This document shows, one piece after another, positions 16,529-25,787 of a stretch of DNA of 64,000 nt. The DNA lies in the NCBI RefSeq assembly GCF_030067705.1, contig NZ_JASJEX010000003.1, positions 411,395-475,394 of the forward strand, read 5' to 3'. The position numbers were made by a program, and so were the translations under genes. This stretch comes from Kribbibacterium absianum (GTDB lineage: Bacteria > Actinomycetota > Coriobacteriia > Coriobacteriales > Atopobiaceae). Below the pieces are notes generated by a model that was given only the letters and a program-made list of their open reading frames with translations, was not told the origin of the DNA and made no database searches. The number at the start of each line of letters is the position of its first letter. Position 1 is the first letter of the stretch.

Positions 16529-17833
16529 ATGGGGGCCACGCCGTGCTTCTGCTGCATCGACCTCAAAAGCTTCTATGCGAGCGTGGAGTGCGTGGAGCGC
16601 GGGCTGGACCCGCTCGCCACGCGCCTCGTGGTGGCGGACGCCTCGCGCACGGACCGCACCCTGTGCCTCGCCGTGTCGCCGCCGCTCAAGGCCCTTGGCA
16701 TCAAGAACCGGTGCCGGCTCCACCAGATCCCGCGGGACGTGCCCTACCTGGTGGCCAAGCCGCGCATGCGCCTCTACATGCAGCGGTCGGCCGAGATCCA
16801 CGGCATCTACCTGGAGCATTTCGCCGCAGAGGACGTGCACCCCTACTCGGTGGACGAGGCCTTCATCGACCTCACGGGCTACCAGCGCTACTACGGCGCC
16901 TCGGGGCTCGAGCTGGTCGAGCGGCTCCGGCGCGAGGTGTTGGAGCGCACGGGCATCACGGCCACGGTCGGCGTGGGCCCCAACCTCTTCCTGGCCAAGG
17001 TGGCGATGGACGTCGTGGCCAAGAAGAGCCCGGAGGGTGTGGCGGAGCTGGACGAGGAGTCCTTTCGGCGCGAGCTGTGGTTCCATCGGCCCATCACGGA
17101 CATCTGGCGGGTGGGCCCGGGCATCGCGCGGCGCCTGGAGCGCTACGGCGTCCGCGACCTGGCCGGTGTGGCCGCGATGGACGAGCGGCTGCTCCTCGCG
17201 GAGTTGGGGCGCCCGGCCCGGCGCCTCATCAACCATGCCTGGGGGCAGGAGCCCTGCACGCTGGCCCAGGTCAAGGCCTATCGTCCCCAGGCCAGATCGC
17301 TCTGCAACGGCCAGACTCTGTGCCGCGACTACAGCCACGCCGAGGCCGCGCAGGTGCTTGGGGAGATGATCGACGAGAGCGTCTGGGACCTGGCCGGGGA
17401 GCGCCTCCTGTGCGGCTCGGTGTCGCTCCGGGTGGGCTATCAGGCGCCCCCTGGCTCTCAGGACCGCAGCCACCACTACCTTCACAGCGGGGGAGACCGG
17501 CGGCTGCCCCTGCTCACGGACCGCGCCTCCCTCATCAAAGGGGCTCTCCTCGACCTCTACGAAGAGACCACCTGGCGCGAGGTGCCGGTGCGGCGGCTCG
17601 TGTTGGCCCTGGGCGACGTGAGGCCGGCCGACGGCGTGGCGCGGCGCCTGTGGGAGCCGGGGCCGGGCGGCTGGACGAGCGCCGAGGGTGCGGAGCGCGA
17701 GCAGCGCCTGGAGCGCACGGTGGCGGCCGTGCGGCGTCGATACGGGCGCGACGCGCTGCTCAAGGCGACGAGCTACGAGCCCTGCTGCACGGCGCGGGAG
17801 CGGGCCCATCAAGTGGGAGGGCACCATGAGTGA
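16529..17833 (+). CDS. Y-family DNA polymerase (UmuC/UvrX-like translesion polymerase)
   Basis: A 434-residue DNA polymerase of the DinB/UmuC superfamily. Catalytic carboxylates are in CIDLKSFYASVE (Asp11) and YSVDEAFIDLTG (Asp109, Glu110). GITATVGVGPNLFLAKVA and ITDIWRVGPGIARRL (helix-hairpin-helix) follow. The C-terminal part with QARSLCNGQTLCRDYSHAEA is typical of the UvrX/YqjW group of SOS polymerases rather than DinB. GAGGAGG precedes the ATG. LexA-type boxes lie directly upstream, so expression is probably damage-induced. Its end overlaps a small downstream gene by eight bases. Confidence 0.9.
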   Translation: MGATPCFCCIDLKSFYASVECVERGLDPLATRLVVADASRTDRTLCLAVSPPLKALGIKNRCRLHQIPRDVPYLVAKPRMRLYMQRSAEIHGIYLEHFAAEDVHPYSVDEAFIDLTGYQRYYGASGLELVERLRREVLERTGITATVGVGPNLFLAKVAMDVVAKKSPEGVAELDEESFRRELWFHRPITDIWRVGPGIARRLERYGVRDLAGVAAMDERLLLAELGRPARRLINHAWGQEPCTLAQVKAYRPQARSLCNGQTLCRDYSHAEAAQVLGEMIDESVWDLAGERLLCGSVSLRVGYQAPPGSQDRSHHYLHSGGDRRLPLLTDRASLIKGALLDLYEETTWREVPVRRLVLALGDVRPADGVARRLWEPGPGGWTSAEGAEREQRLERTVAAVRRRYGRDALLKATSYEPCCTARERAHQVGGHHE

Positions 17834-18095
17834 GGAGAGGGGCCGGGGGTTCACGCCCTGCTGTTGTTCCAACGAGACCCGCGCGGCGCTGCTCGGCCCC
17901 GACGTCCCGCCTCACGAGCGGGAGCACCGGGCGCGCCTGTTGGCGCGCCTGGACGAGAAGGTGGCCCGGGAGGGCCGTTACCGAGCTCCCGAGGACCCCG
18001 ACGGGGCCGTGCAGTTCCTGCCGTACAAGTCCCTCAAGGGGTGGGACCTGCTGGTCCGGGAGGAGGTGAGGCGAGCGAACGAGACCGAGCCCTAA
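17826..18095 (+). CDS. Small protein coupled to the Y-family polymerase
   Basis: An 89-residue protein with no family I recognise. It begins with a cysteine-rich segment, FTPCCCSNETRAALLG, followed by a charged helix HEREHRARLLARLDEKVA and ends with LPYKSLKGWDLLVREEVRRA. Its ATG lies inside the end of the polymerase gene (eight-base overlap), so it must be made from the same SOS transcript. In Firmicutes a small YolD-like protein follows UvrX; this one holds a similar position but shows no clear sequence likeness. The CCC motif could bind a metal. Confidence 0.7.
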   Translation: MSEERGRGFTPCCCSNETRAALLGPDVPPHEREHRARLLARLDEKVAREGRYRAPEDPDGAVQFLPYKSLKGWDLLVREEVRRANETEP

Positions 18096-18160
18096 GGGTG
18101 GCTGCCGGCGACGTGGGACGTCCGGGCGGCGTCGGCGCCCGTCTGCCCCGGGACTCCGGG

Positions 18161-18166
18161 TATAGT
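18161..18166 (+). promoter_or_regulatory. Probable -10 element; transcript likely leaderless
   Basis: TATAGT lies seven bases before the ATG at 18174, so transcription would begin at or very near the start codon. No ribosome-binding site is visible. The -35 region is poor. Confidence 0.5.
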
Positions 18167-18173
18167 GCGACCT

Positions 18174-19010
18174 ATGGACACTATCGACGTCATCACCCAG
18201 ACCATCGGCCGTTGGCTCGGCAAGCGCTGTGCCCGCACGTGGCTCATCGCGCAGCCCGCCGACACGCTGCGCCCACGCCTCGCGACGGTGGGGCACGTGT
18301 CGGCGCCCACGCCGAGCATCGACCCCGGTGGCCTGAGCGTCACGGACCTCAAGGCCGCGAAGGGTCTGCTGGCCCCGGGCGAGTGCCTATGGGTGGAGAA
18401 CAGCCTGGCGGGCCCCGTGACGTGCCCGGCCTGCGTACGTGGCGCGGACCTCGTGACCGACGACCTGGAGACGTTCCTCGGTCCCAATGCGCCCCTCACG
18501 GCGGTGTCGGTGAGCCCCGAGGGCCTGCGCAACCACGAGCTGACCGACATCCTGAACGCGCTGTCCCGCGAGTTCGCTCCCGGCCCGTCCCTGGTCGCCG
18601 TCCTTGGGTCCGCCCTGGAAAGCTATGACGCCCGCCAACACAAGCGATGCGACAACGCCCAGGTGCTGGCAGAGGACCTCGCCTGCCATCCGGCTGTCGC
18701 TCGCACGCTCTATCCGGGCCTCAAGCAGAGCCTGTCCCACGACGTGGCGGCCCGGGTGCTGGAAGGCGGCTTCGGCGCCTCCGTGGAGCTCGTGCCGGCG
18801 GCCGAGGAGCCGGGCGCCATCGTGGGCCGTGCGGCCGCACTCCAGACCGGGGGGCAGCGCACGGTGTCGACGCGCGTGATGCTCCAGCCGGTGTCGCCGG
18901 CCGACCAGGAGCGGCTCTCGTTGCCGCCGTTCGTCGTGCGCGTCGTCTGCGGCGACGAGGAGGCCCTCGCGCTCGTGATGTGGGCGGAGCCGCTGCTCGG
19001 TGCGGAATAG
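18174..19010 (+). CDS. Cys/Met-metabolism PLP-enzyme homologue lacking the PLP lysine
   Basis: A 278-residue protein, shorter than the 380-400 of cystathionine gamma-synthase/lyase but clearly related over its C-terminal two thirds. ECLWVENSLAGP parallels the VVDNTFATP strand, GADLVTDDLETFLGP the GADIVVHSxTKYxxG segment, and NAQVLAEDLACHPAV-to-YPGL the C-terminal NA..VA..L..HP.V..V.YPGL block. At the Schiff-base position the family lysine is Thr100 (ETF for TKY). The N-terminal substrate-binding segment is missing. It is thus probably not a PLP enzyme. Its role is unknown. The start is fixed by the adjacent promoter. Confidence 0.75.
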   Translation: MDTIDVITQTIGRWLGKRCARTWLIAQPADTLRPRLATVGHVSAPTPSIDPGGLSVTDLKAAKGLLAPGECLWVENSLAGPVTCPACVRGADLVTDDLETFLGPNAPLTAVSVSPEGLRNHELTDILNALSREFAPGPSLVAVLGSALESYDARQHKRCDNAQVLAEDLACHPAVARTLYPGLKQSLSHDVAARVLEGGFGASVELVPAAEEPGAIVGRAAALQTGGQRTVSTRVMLQPVSPADQERLSLPPFVVRVVCGDEEALALVMWAEPLLGAE

Positions 19011-19317
19011 GGCCCAGCCCCCGTCAAAAACCAGAAGAATCCTGTCAGGTTCTTTGTATCAATGGGGGCCGTTCTTGCGGAGCACAGCGACCTTTGATCC
19101 AAAACTTGCGTTTCAAATGACCTCTGTTTGATAGCCAATTACATAAGTATCGGTATTGAAAACCTGTGAAGGAACGGGGATTACACCAGCTATGAACCAA
19201 TAAGAATAAAGACGAGACCCCATCAGCAAGCTACAGAACGACCCATGCGCTAGCATGAGTGGCATTCATGGGGACGAGATGTCCCGCCAAGGTCACATCG
19301 ACCAGATGGAGGTACGA
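19011..19317 (+). other. AT-rich leader region of adhE (307 bp, no gene)
   Basis: This stretch is much richer in A and T than its surroundings, with TTGATA, TTGAAA and AATAAGAATAAAG tracts. It probably holds the adhE promoter and long untranslated leader. I found no convincing Rex site and no riboswitch. Confidence 0.5.
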
Positions 19318-21954
19318 ATGGCAGACGCCACCCAGGAGGTGCTCGACACCGTCGAGACCATCGACAGTGTCGACGCCCTCAAGGCAGCGATCCAGGAGAT
19401 GCGCACCGCTGAGGAGGTCTTCGCGACCTTCGACCAGGAGCAGGTGGACAAGATCTTCTACGAGGCCGCGATGGCCGCGAACAAGGCCCGCATCCCGCTG
19501 GCCAAGGACGCCGTGGAAGAGACCGGCATGGGCGTCGTGGAGGACAAGGTCATCAAGAACCATTACGCCTCCGAGTACATCTACAACGCCTACAAGGACA
19601 CCAAGACCTGCGGCGTCATCGAGGAGGACATCGCCGGCGGCTACAAGGTCATCGCCGAGCCCATCGGCATCGTCGCCGCGGTCATCCCGACCACCAATCC
19701 CACCTCCACGGCCATCTTCAAGTGCCTGCTGGCCCTGAAGACGCGCAACGGCATCATCATCAGCCCGCACCCGCGCGCCAAGAAGTGCACCATCGACGCC
19801 GCCCGCATCGTGCGCGAGGCCGCCGAGGCCGCCGGCGCTCCCAAGGGCCTCATCCGCTGGATCGACCAGCCGACCCTCGAGCTCACCAACGAGCTGATGT
19901 CCGACGCGGACATCATCCTCGCCACCGGTGGCCCGGGCATGGTCAAGGCCGCCTACTCCTCCGGCAAGCCGGCCCTTGGCGTCGGCCCGGGCAACACCCC
20001 GGCCATCATCGACTCCACGGCCGACCTCAAGCTGGCCGTGAGCTCGATCCTCCACTCCAAGACCTTTGACAACGGCATGATCTGCGCCTCCGAGCAGTCG
20101 GTCATCGTGCTCGACGACATCTACGACGCGGTCAAGGACGAGTTCCAGAAGCGCGGCGCCTATTTCCTCAACCCCGAGGAGCTGGACAAGGTCCGCAAGA
20201 CCATCATCATCAACGGCGCCCTCAACGCGAAGATCGTGGGCCAGCCGGCCTACAAGATCGCCGAGCTTGCCGGCGTGACCGTGCCGGAGAAGACCAAGGT
20301 CCTCATCGGCGAGGTGGAGTCCGTCGACCCCTCCGAGGAGTTCGCGCACGAGAAGCTCTCCCCGGTGCTCGCCATGTACCACGCCACGGACTTCGACGAC
20401 GCCGTCGCGAAGGCGGAGCGCCTGGTCGCCGACGGCGGCTACGGCCACACCTCCTCCCTCTACGTGGACGTCAACGAGAAGGAGAAGCTCGACAAGCACC
20501 AGGCGGCCATGAAGACCTGCCGCATCCTCGTCAACACCCCGGCCTCCCAGGGCGGTATCGGTGACCTGTACAACTTCCGTCTCAAGCCCTCGATGACCCT
20601 GGGCTGCGGCAGCTGGGGCGGCAACTCCGTCTCGGAGAACGTGGGGGTGAAGCACTTGATCAACACCAAGTCGGTGGCCGTGCGCCAGGAGAACATGCTC
20701 TGGTACCGCACGCCCGAGAAGATCTACTTCAAGCGTGGCTGCCTGCCCACCGCCCTGGACGAGCTCAAGGACATGGGCAAGAAGCGCGTCTTCATCGTCA
20801 CGGACCAGTTCCTCTACACGAGCGGGTTCAGCCGCCAGATCGAGGAGAAGCTCGACCAGCTCGGCATCATCCACGAGTCCTTCTGGGACGTCGCGCCCGA
20901 CCCCACGCTGCAGTGCGCCCTTGAGGGCACGAAGCAGATGAAGGCCTTCGAGCCTGACTGCATCATCGCCCTCGGCGGCGGCTCCGCGATGGACGCGGCA
21001 AAGATCATGTGGGTCATGTACGAGAACCCGGACGTGCGCTTCGAGGACATGGCCATGGACTTCATGGACATCCGCAAGCGCATCTACCGCTTCCCGGAGA
21101 TGGGCAAGAAGGCCTACTTCGTGGCCGTGCCGACCTCTTCCGGCACCGGCTCCGAGGTCACCCCGTTCGCGATCATCACCGACGCCGACACCGGCGTGAA
21201 GTGGCCGCTCGCCGACTACGAGCTGCTGCCGGACATGGCCGTCGTGGACGTCAACAACATGATGACCCAGCCCAAGGGCCTCACCGCCGCCTCCGGCATG
21301 GACGTCTTGACCCACGCGCTCGAGTCCCTCGTCTCCGTGATGGCGAGTGACTACACCAAGGCCAGCTCGCTCCAGGCCATCAAGCTCGTGTTCCAGTACC
21401 TGGCGCGCGCCTATGACGACGGTTCCGACCTCGAGGCCCGCGAGCACATGGCCAACGCCTCCTGCATGGCCGGCATCGCGTTCGCGAACGCGTTCCTCGG
21501 CGTGAACCACTCCATGGCCCACAAGCTCGGCGCCTTCCACCACCTGCCGCACGGTGTGGCCAACGCCGTCATCCTCACCCGCGTCATGCGCTACAACGCC
21601 GCCGACGTGCCGGTGAAGATGGGCACCTTCCCGCAGTACGCCTACCCGCAGGCCAAGGAGCGCTACGTCGAGGCCGCGCGCTACGTGGGCATCCAGGGCA
21701 AGGACGACAACGAGGTCTTCGAGAACTTCCTCAAGGCCATCGACGAGCTCGGCGCGCACGTGGGCATCAAGCCGACCATCGCCGATTACGGCGTGGACGA
21801 GACCTACTTCAACGACACGCTCGACAACATGGTGGAGCAGGCCTTCAACGACCAGTGCACCCCGGCCAACCCGCGCTACCCGTTGATGAGCGAGATCCGC
21901 GACCTCTACCTCGACGCCTTCTACGGCCGCGAGCCGAGCAGCTACGAGGACTAA
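19318..21954 (+). CDS. adhE: Bifunctional acetaldehyde-CoA/alcohol dehydrogenase
   Basis: An 878-residue fermentation enzyme that reduces acetyl-CoA to acetaldehyde and then ethanol with two NADH. Residues about 20-450 are the aldehyde dehydrogenase part with catalytic Cys in [12 protein letters not shown] near residue 255. Residues about 470-870 are the iron-dependent alcohol dehydrogenase with [12 protein letters not shown] and the iron-binding region [17 protein letters not shown]. The start at 19318 has GGAGGT five bases upstream; an in-frame ATG at 19255 lacks such a site. Length is normal. These enzymes form long spirosome filaments. It implies anaerobic ethanol production. Confidence 0.97.
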   Translation: MADATQEVLDTVETIDSVDALKAAIQEMRTAEEVFATFDQEQVDKIFYEAAMAANKARIPLAKDAVEETGMGVVEDKVIKNHYASEYIYNAYKDTKTCGVIEEDIAGGYKVIAEPIGIVAAVIPTTNPTSTAIFKCLLALKTRNGIIISPHPRAKKCTIDAARIVREAAEAAGAPKGLIRWIDQPTLELTNELMSDADIILATGGPGMVKAAYSSGKPALGVGPGNTPAIIDSTADLKLAVSSILHSKTFDNGMICASEQSVIVLDDIYDAVKDEFQKRGAYFLNPEELDKVRKTIIINGALNAKIVGQPAYKIAELAGVTVPEKTKVLIGEVESVDPSEEFAHEKLSPVLAMYHATDFDDAVAKAERLVADGGYGHTSSLYVDVNEKEKLDKHQAAMKTCRILVNTPASQGGIGDLYNFRLKPSMTLGCGSWGGNSVSENVGVKHLINTKSVAVRQENMLWYRTPEKIYFKRGCLPTALDELKDMGKKRVFIVTDQFLYTSGFSRQIEEKLDQLGIIHESFWDVAPDPTLQCALEGTKQMKAFEPDCIIALGGGSAMDAAKIMWVMYENPDVRFEDMAMDFMDIRKRIYRFPEMGKKAYFVAVPTSSGTGSEVTPFAIITDADTGVKWPLADYELLPDMAVVDVNNMMTQPKGLTAASGMDVLTHALESLVSVMASDYTKASSLQAIKLVFQYLARAYDDGSDLEAREHMANASCMAGIAFANAFLGVNHSMAHKLGAFHHLPHGVANAVILTRVMRYNAADVPVKMGTFPQYAYPQAKERYVEAARYVGIQGKDDNEVFENFLKAIDELGAHVGIKPTIADYGVDETYFNDTLDNMVEQAFNDQCTPANPRYPLMSEIRDLYLDAFYGREPSSYED

Positions 21955-21967
21955 CCGTTCGGATGTG

Positions 21968-22005
21968 ACGGACGGGCGCCCACGGGGGACGGGGCGCCCG
22001 TCCGT
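21968..22005 (+). terminator. Strong hairpin after adhE
   Basis: ACGGACGGGCGCC and GGCGCCCGTCCGT are exact 13-base complements with a 12-base loop. No T-run follows, so it may work as an mRNA-stabilising hairpin or a weak terminator. Confidence 0.6.
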
Positions 22006-22049
22006 GAGCAGATTGCCCATGGAACCAGCTAAGACCTGAGGAGAGAACC

Positions 22050-22793
22050 ATGGAAGAGGTCGTGACCCGCGGCAACAAGGTCGTCTATCGCGACGGCGAC
22101 AGCCTGGTGAAGGTGTTCAACGACGCCAAGCCGGCGTCGGACGTCTTCAACGAGGCCCTCAACCTGGCCCGCGTGCAGGAGACGGGGATCAACACCCCGG
22201 ACCCGGTGTCCGTGAGCCAGGTGGACGGCGATTGGGCCCTCGTGACCACCTTCATCCCCGGCCGGACGATGGCCGAGCTGATGGACGAGAACCCGGACAA
22301 GGAAGACCAGTACCTGATGCAGTTCGTGGACTTCCAGCTGGACATCCACGCGCACACGGCGCCGCTGCTGCAGCGCCAGAAGGACAAGTACACCCGCATG
22401 ATCCAGAGCCTCACGGACGTGCTGGACGCCACCACGCGCTACGAGCTGGAGATGCGCCTGGACGGCATGCCCAACGAGACCCATGTGTGCCACGGCGACT
22501 ACAACCCGAGCAATGTGATCGTGGCCGAGGACGGCACGTTGTACGCCTGTGACTGGGCCCATGCCACGCAGGGCTCCGGCGCCTGTGACGCCGCCATCAG
22601 CTACCTGCTCTTCGCGCTGACCTCCAAGGAGCGCGCGGAGAAGTACCTGGACCTCTACTGCAAGAAGTCCGACACCCCCAAGCAGATCGTCCGCACCTGG
22701 ATGTCCATTGTGGCCGCGAGCGAGTTGTCGCGCCGCCGCCATGAGGCTGACGAGTTCCTGCTGCAGTGGGTCGATGTGGTGGACTACCAGTAG
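22050..22793 (+). CDS. Aminoglycoside-phosphotransferase-fold kinase
   Basis: A 247-residue protein of the APH/choline-kinase superfamily (TIGR02172-like). The N-lobe starts KVVYRDGDSLVKVFND with the ATP-binding lysine; the Brenner motif CHGDYNPSNVIV near residue 149 carries the catalytic Asp and Asn; CDWAHAT near 170 holds the metal-binding Asp. The substrate is unknown, and nothing suggests drug resistance. GAGGAGAG precedes the ATG. A strong two-way terminator ends the gene, facing folA. Confidence 0.83.
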   Translation: MEEVVTRGNKVVYRDGDSLVKVFNDAKPASDVFNEALNLARVQETGINTPDPVSVSQVDGDWALVTTFIPGRTMAELMDENPDKEDQYLMQFVDFQLDIHAHTAPLLQRQKDKYTRMIQSLTDVLDATTRYELEMRLDGMPNETHVCHGDYNPSNVIVAEDGTLYACDWAHATQGSGACDAAISYLLFALTSKERAEKYLDLYCKKSDTPKQIVRTWMSIVAASELSRRRHEADEFLLQWVDVVDYQ

Positions 22794-22813
22794 GAGCGCT
22801 TCCGTTGCACACG

Positions 22814-22852
22814 AAGGGGTGCCGTGCCCGGCCGGGCACGGCACCCCTTTTT
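22814..22852. terminator. Bidirectional intrinsic terminator
   Basis: Two exact 17-base arms beginning AAGGGGTGCCGTG pair around a GC loop, with A on one side and five T on the other. It serves the kinase gene and the converging folA. Confidence 0.9.
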
Positions 22853-22871
22853 CGTGGACAGGGACTGGGCC

Positions 22872-23375
22872 TCACATGAGCCGGCGGTAGGTCCGGAACT
22901 GGTACGGAACGCCCTCTTCCGTCACGCCGCCGTCCACGCAGCCGTCCAAGCGCCAGGCCGGGTGTGCGTCGAGGTCCGGGAACCACGCGTCAACCTCGGG
23001 GACCGCTACCTCGTTCATCGTCACCAGGCATTCGTCGCACAGGGGCAGCAGGCCCCGATACACGGACTCGCCGCCGAGGACCCACACGTCCTCGTCGTCG
23101 CGGAGCAACCGCTTCAGCGCCTTGATGCCCGGCGCGGTCTCCACGTTCTCCTGGGAGAAGCGCTCGTCGCGGGTCAGCACGAGGTTCCGCCGCCCCGGGA
23201 GCGCGCGGCCGCCGGGCAAGCTCTCAAGCGTCCGTCGGCCCATGATCACGGTGCCGCCCCAGGTGAGTTCTTTGAAGCGCCTCATGTCCGCTCTGTTGCG
23301 CACCGCAAGGTCCCCGTGGGCGCCGATGCCCCAGTCGTCGGAGACCGAGACGATGGCTCGGAAGCTCTTTGGCAT
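22872..23375 (-). CDS. folA: Dihydrofolate reductase
   Basis: A 167-residue protein that reduces dihydrofolate to THF with NADPH. IVSVSDDWGIGAHGDL at the N-terminus, MRRFKELTWGGTVIMGRRTLESLP near residue 30 and VWVLGGESVYRGLLPLCDE near 95 are typical. GGAGGA precedes the ATG. It lies 25 bases downstream of thyA on the same strand, the usual pairing, because ThyA produces the dihydrofolate that FolA recycles. Confidence 0.96.
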   Translation of the reverse strand: MPKSFRAIVSVSDDWGIGAHGDLAVRNRADMRRFKELTWGGTVIMGRRTLESLPGGRALPGRRNLVLTRDERFSQENVETAPGIKALKRLLRDDEDVWVLGGESVYRGLLPLCDECLVTMNEVAVPEVDAWFPDLDAHPAWRLDGCVDGGVTEEGVPYQFRTYRRLM

Positions 23376-23400
23376 GCGTCCTCCTCGGGATGTCCGATGG

Positions 23401-24249
23401 CTAGACCGCGATGGGTATGCCTTTGACCTGCGGACCGGTCTTGTAGCCCTCGACGATGAGGTCGTCGGTCGTGAAGTCGTAGAAGTTCGTGACCTCCGGA
23501 TTGAGCGACACGTGCGGCGCGGGGAACTGCTCGCGGGTGATGAGCTCCTTCACGATGGGCACGTGCCGGTCGTAGATGTGCGCGTCCGCGATCACGTGGA
23601 GCAGCTCGCCCGGCACCATGCCCACGCTCTGGGCCACCATCATCAACAGGATCGCGTACTGGCACACGTTCCAGTTGTTCGCCGCGAGGATGTCCTGGCT
23701 GCGCTGGTTGAGCACGAGGTTCAGCACCAACGGGCCGCCGGGCTCGCCCTGCGTCACGTTGTAGGTGCAGCTGTAGGCGCAGGGGTAGAGGTTCATCTCG
23801 GAGAGGTCGGCGAAGGTGTAGGTGCTCGTGATGATGCGGCGCGAGAAGGGCGTGTGCTCGAGGTCGTAGAGCACCTTGTCCATCTGGTCCATGTCCCCTT
23901 GCGGGTAGTGCGACATCTGGCCGATCTGGTAGCCGTAGGCCTTGCCGATTGAGCCCGTCTCGTCCGCCCAGGCGTCCCAGATGTGGCTCTTGAGGTCGTG
24001 GATGTTGTTGGACTTCCGCTGGTAAATCCAGAGCACCTCGTCCATCGCGGACTTGAGGGCGGTGCGGCGCAGCGTGAGGGCCGGGAACTCCTCGCGCAGG
24101 TCGTAACGGGCCACCGCGCCGAACTTCTTGATGGTGTACGCGGGGGTGCCGTCCTCCCATCGGGGGCGCACAAGCTCGCCCTCGGTCGTGGTGCCGTGCT
24201 CGATGATGTCGGTGCACATATCGCAGAAGATCTGGTCGGCTCGGCTCAC
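23401..24249 (-). CDS. thyA: Thymidylate synthase
   Basis: A 282-residue protein that methylates dUMP using methylene-THF. Catalytic Cys157 lies in LYPCAYSC; RRIITSTY and LVLNQRSQDILAANNWNV are the phosphate- and substrate-binding blocks. It begins with GTG, with GGAGG eight bases upstream. The protein is of the slightly longer form seen in many anaerobes. It forms a unit with folA downstream. The membrane-protein gene upstream ends only 25 bases away and may share the transcript. Confidence 0.96.
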   Translation of the reverse strand: MSRADQIFCDMCTDIIEHGTTTEGELVRPRWEDGTPAYTIKKFGAVARYDLREEFPALTLRRTALKSAMDEVLWIYQRKSNNIHDLKSHIWDAWADETGSIGKAYGYQIGQMSHYPQGDMDQMDKVLYDLEHTPFSRRIITSTYTFADLSEMNLYPCAYSCTYNVTQGEPGGPLVLNLVLNQRSQDILAANNWNVCQYAILLMMVAQSVGMVPGELLHVIADAHIYDRHVPIVKELITREQFPAPHVSLNPEVTNFYDFTTDDLIVEGYKTGPQVKGIPIAV

Positions 24250-24274
24250 CGGGCCTCCTTTCCGGGGTGGGGCG

Positions 24275-25123
24275 TTAGCTCTGCTGCGCCGAGAGCGCCA
24301 GGGCGTTCAGCAAACAGGCCGCCCCGTCGTAGAGCAGGTCCTCGGTCGCGTCCTCGGCGTCCCGGGCGAAGCGGGAGCTCAGGGTCTGGGACCCCTCAAC
24401 GGTCTTGATGGCCTCGGCCACGGCCGTCCAACGGTCGCTCACGTAGTCGGCGGCCTGGTTGAGGTCGTCGAGGAGCGCAGAGTCGGAGGTGTCGTTCGGC
24501 TTGGCGAGGGTCTGCGCGTCCTGGGCTGCCTGCTGGGCCTCTTTGCGAGCTGCGGCCAGGTCCTTCTCGGCGGCCTTCGCGTCGCCGGCGGTCAAGGCGC
24601 CCGCCGCCGTCGAGAGCAGCGACGTCGTGTCGGCCGACGCGCTCGCGTCGCGCGAGCAGAGGTTCTTCACGTACGCGCGCACGGACGTCGGCGCTCCCGC
24701 GTAATTCACGGCACTCACATAATCATTAAGGTTCTCAACACAGACCTCGCGAAGCGTCTCCGCTGCAGCGGCCTGGGTCAGCGTGCGCCCCGTGTCGTCC
24801 GTCGGAGTGCTCGAGTGCTGCTCGTCGAGCCAGTCGAGCCATTCGTCGCCGTAGCCGTACTCGTCGTCGTAGTCGAAGCCGTTGCCGTAGTCGTTTCCGA
24901 ACGAGTCGTAATAGGAGTAGCCGTAGATGGCGTTCTCCGCGATGGTGCCGAGGCAGCCGCCGAGCGACGTGGACAAAAGGACGAGCACGCCGAGGCAGAT
25001 GGCCGTGATGACATAGGCAAACGCGCCGCCCTTGTTGGCGGCGTGGTCGGTGGTGGCCGACGCGGACTCGATGGGAGGCTCGGCCTGGGGCGTCGGCTGC
25101 TTGGGGGTAGGCTGGGTGTTCAT
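24275..25123 (-). CDS. Membrane-anchored protein with Tyr/Asp/Gly-rich segment
   Basis: A 282-residue protein of unknown function. Residues 1-32 are proline/threonine-rich; one transmembrane segment spans about 34-57 (YVITAICLGVLVLLS) and ends GGCLG. Residues 66-105 are very rich in Tyr, Asp and Gly (YGYSYYDSFGNDYGNG and similar). The remainder is helical and alanine-rich, with two cysteines near 132 and 159 that could form a disulphide. The bulk is likely outside the cell. It precedes thyA on the same strand. Confidence 0.65.
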   Translation of the reverse strand: MNTQPTPKQPTPQAEPPIESASATTDHAANKGGAFAYVITAICLGVLVLLSTSLGGCLGTIAENAIYGYSYYDSFGNDYGNGFDYDDEYGYGDEWLDWLDEQHSSTPTDDTGRTLTQAAAAETLREVCVENLNDYVSAVNYAGAPTSVRAYVKNLCSRDASASADTTSLLSTAAGALTAGDAKAAEKDLAAARKEAQQAAQDAQTLAKPNDTSDSALLDDLNQAADYVSDRWTAVAEAIKTVEGSQTLSSRFARDAEDATEDLLYDGAACLLNALALSAQQS

Positions 25124-25193
25124 AGGGCTCCCTTGGGTCGGTCGGGCACAAGAGTCCCATCAGTGTAGGACACGTGAGAAACCGGGGGCGCCC

Positions 25194-25712
25194 ATGGCCG
25201 AGCGACGAGAGGTGCTGCACCGGGTGGAGCCGATCTGGGCGCCCGATGCCCGCGTGCTCGTGCTCGGGACCATGCCGAGCCCGGCCTCGCGTGAGGCCGG
25301 GGTGCCCTACGCTCACCCTCACAACCGCTTCTGGCCGGTGCTCGCGGCGCTCTTCGGCGAGAAGGACCCGAAGGACGGCCCGGGGCGTCGAGCGCTGGCT
25401 CAGCGCCATCACGTGGCCCTGTGGGACGTGGTGGGCTCGTGCACCATCGAGGGGGCGAGCGACGCGTCCATCCGCGACGTGGTGCCGAACGACATCGCGG
25501 CATTCGTGGAGGGGACCGACATCGCCCACGTGGCTCTGACCGGCTCGACGGCTCTTCGTCTGTACGAGAGGGACCTGGCCGAGCGGGTGGGGCTGCCATA
25601 CCGAGGCTTCCCCTCCACGAGCCCGGCCAATGCCCGCTGGCGGTTGCCCGAGCTCGTGGAGGCCTATCGTCCCGTGGCCGACTGGGCCACCGGCTCGAGC
25701 AACGGGCAGTAG
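25194..25712 (+). CDS. Hypoxanthine-DNA glycosylase (HDG, uracil-DNA glycosylase superfamily)
   Basis: A 172-residue protein of the HDG group of the uracil-DNA glycosylase superfamily, which removes deaminated adenine from DNA. VLVLGTMPSPASREAGVPYAHPHNRFW near residues 20-45 carries the motif with the conserved Asn, and FPSTSPANARWRL near 140 is motif 2. The start at 25194 keeps the family N-terminus; a weak GGGGGCGCCC precedes it. It is divergent from the membrane-protein gene and is followed after 75 bases by the SGNH-GNAT gene. Confidence 0.85.
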   Translation: MAERREVLHRVEPIWAPDARVLVLGTMPSPASREAGVPYAHPHNRFWPVLAALFGEKDPKDGPGRRALAQRHHVALWDVVGSCTIEGASDASIRDVVPNDIAAFVEGTDIAHVALTGSTALRLYERDLAERVGLPYRGFPSTSPANARWRLPELVEAYRPVADWATGSSNGQ

Positions 25713-25787
25713 CCCATTGCAATGTTGATGCGTTCCCACTGTGCGACAATCGAGGGCGACTGTGACGGGTCGGGAAGGGGAGCGCAC

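Noticed and set aside
19231..22020. A minus-strand open frame of over 900 codons opposite adhE
   Set aside because: adhE explains the region fully; the antisense product is a low-complexity Val/His/Leu/Arg-rich shadow.
22050..22793. An aminoglycoside-resistance gene
   Set aside because: The fold is APH-like, but the sequence fits a general kinase group in a plain chromosomal setting; no resistance context is present.
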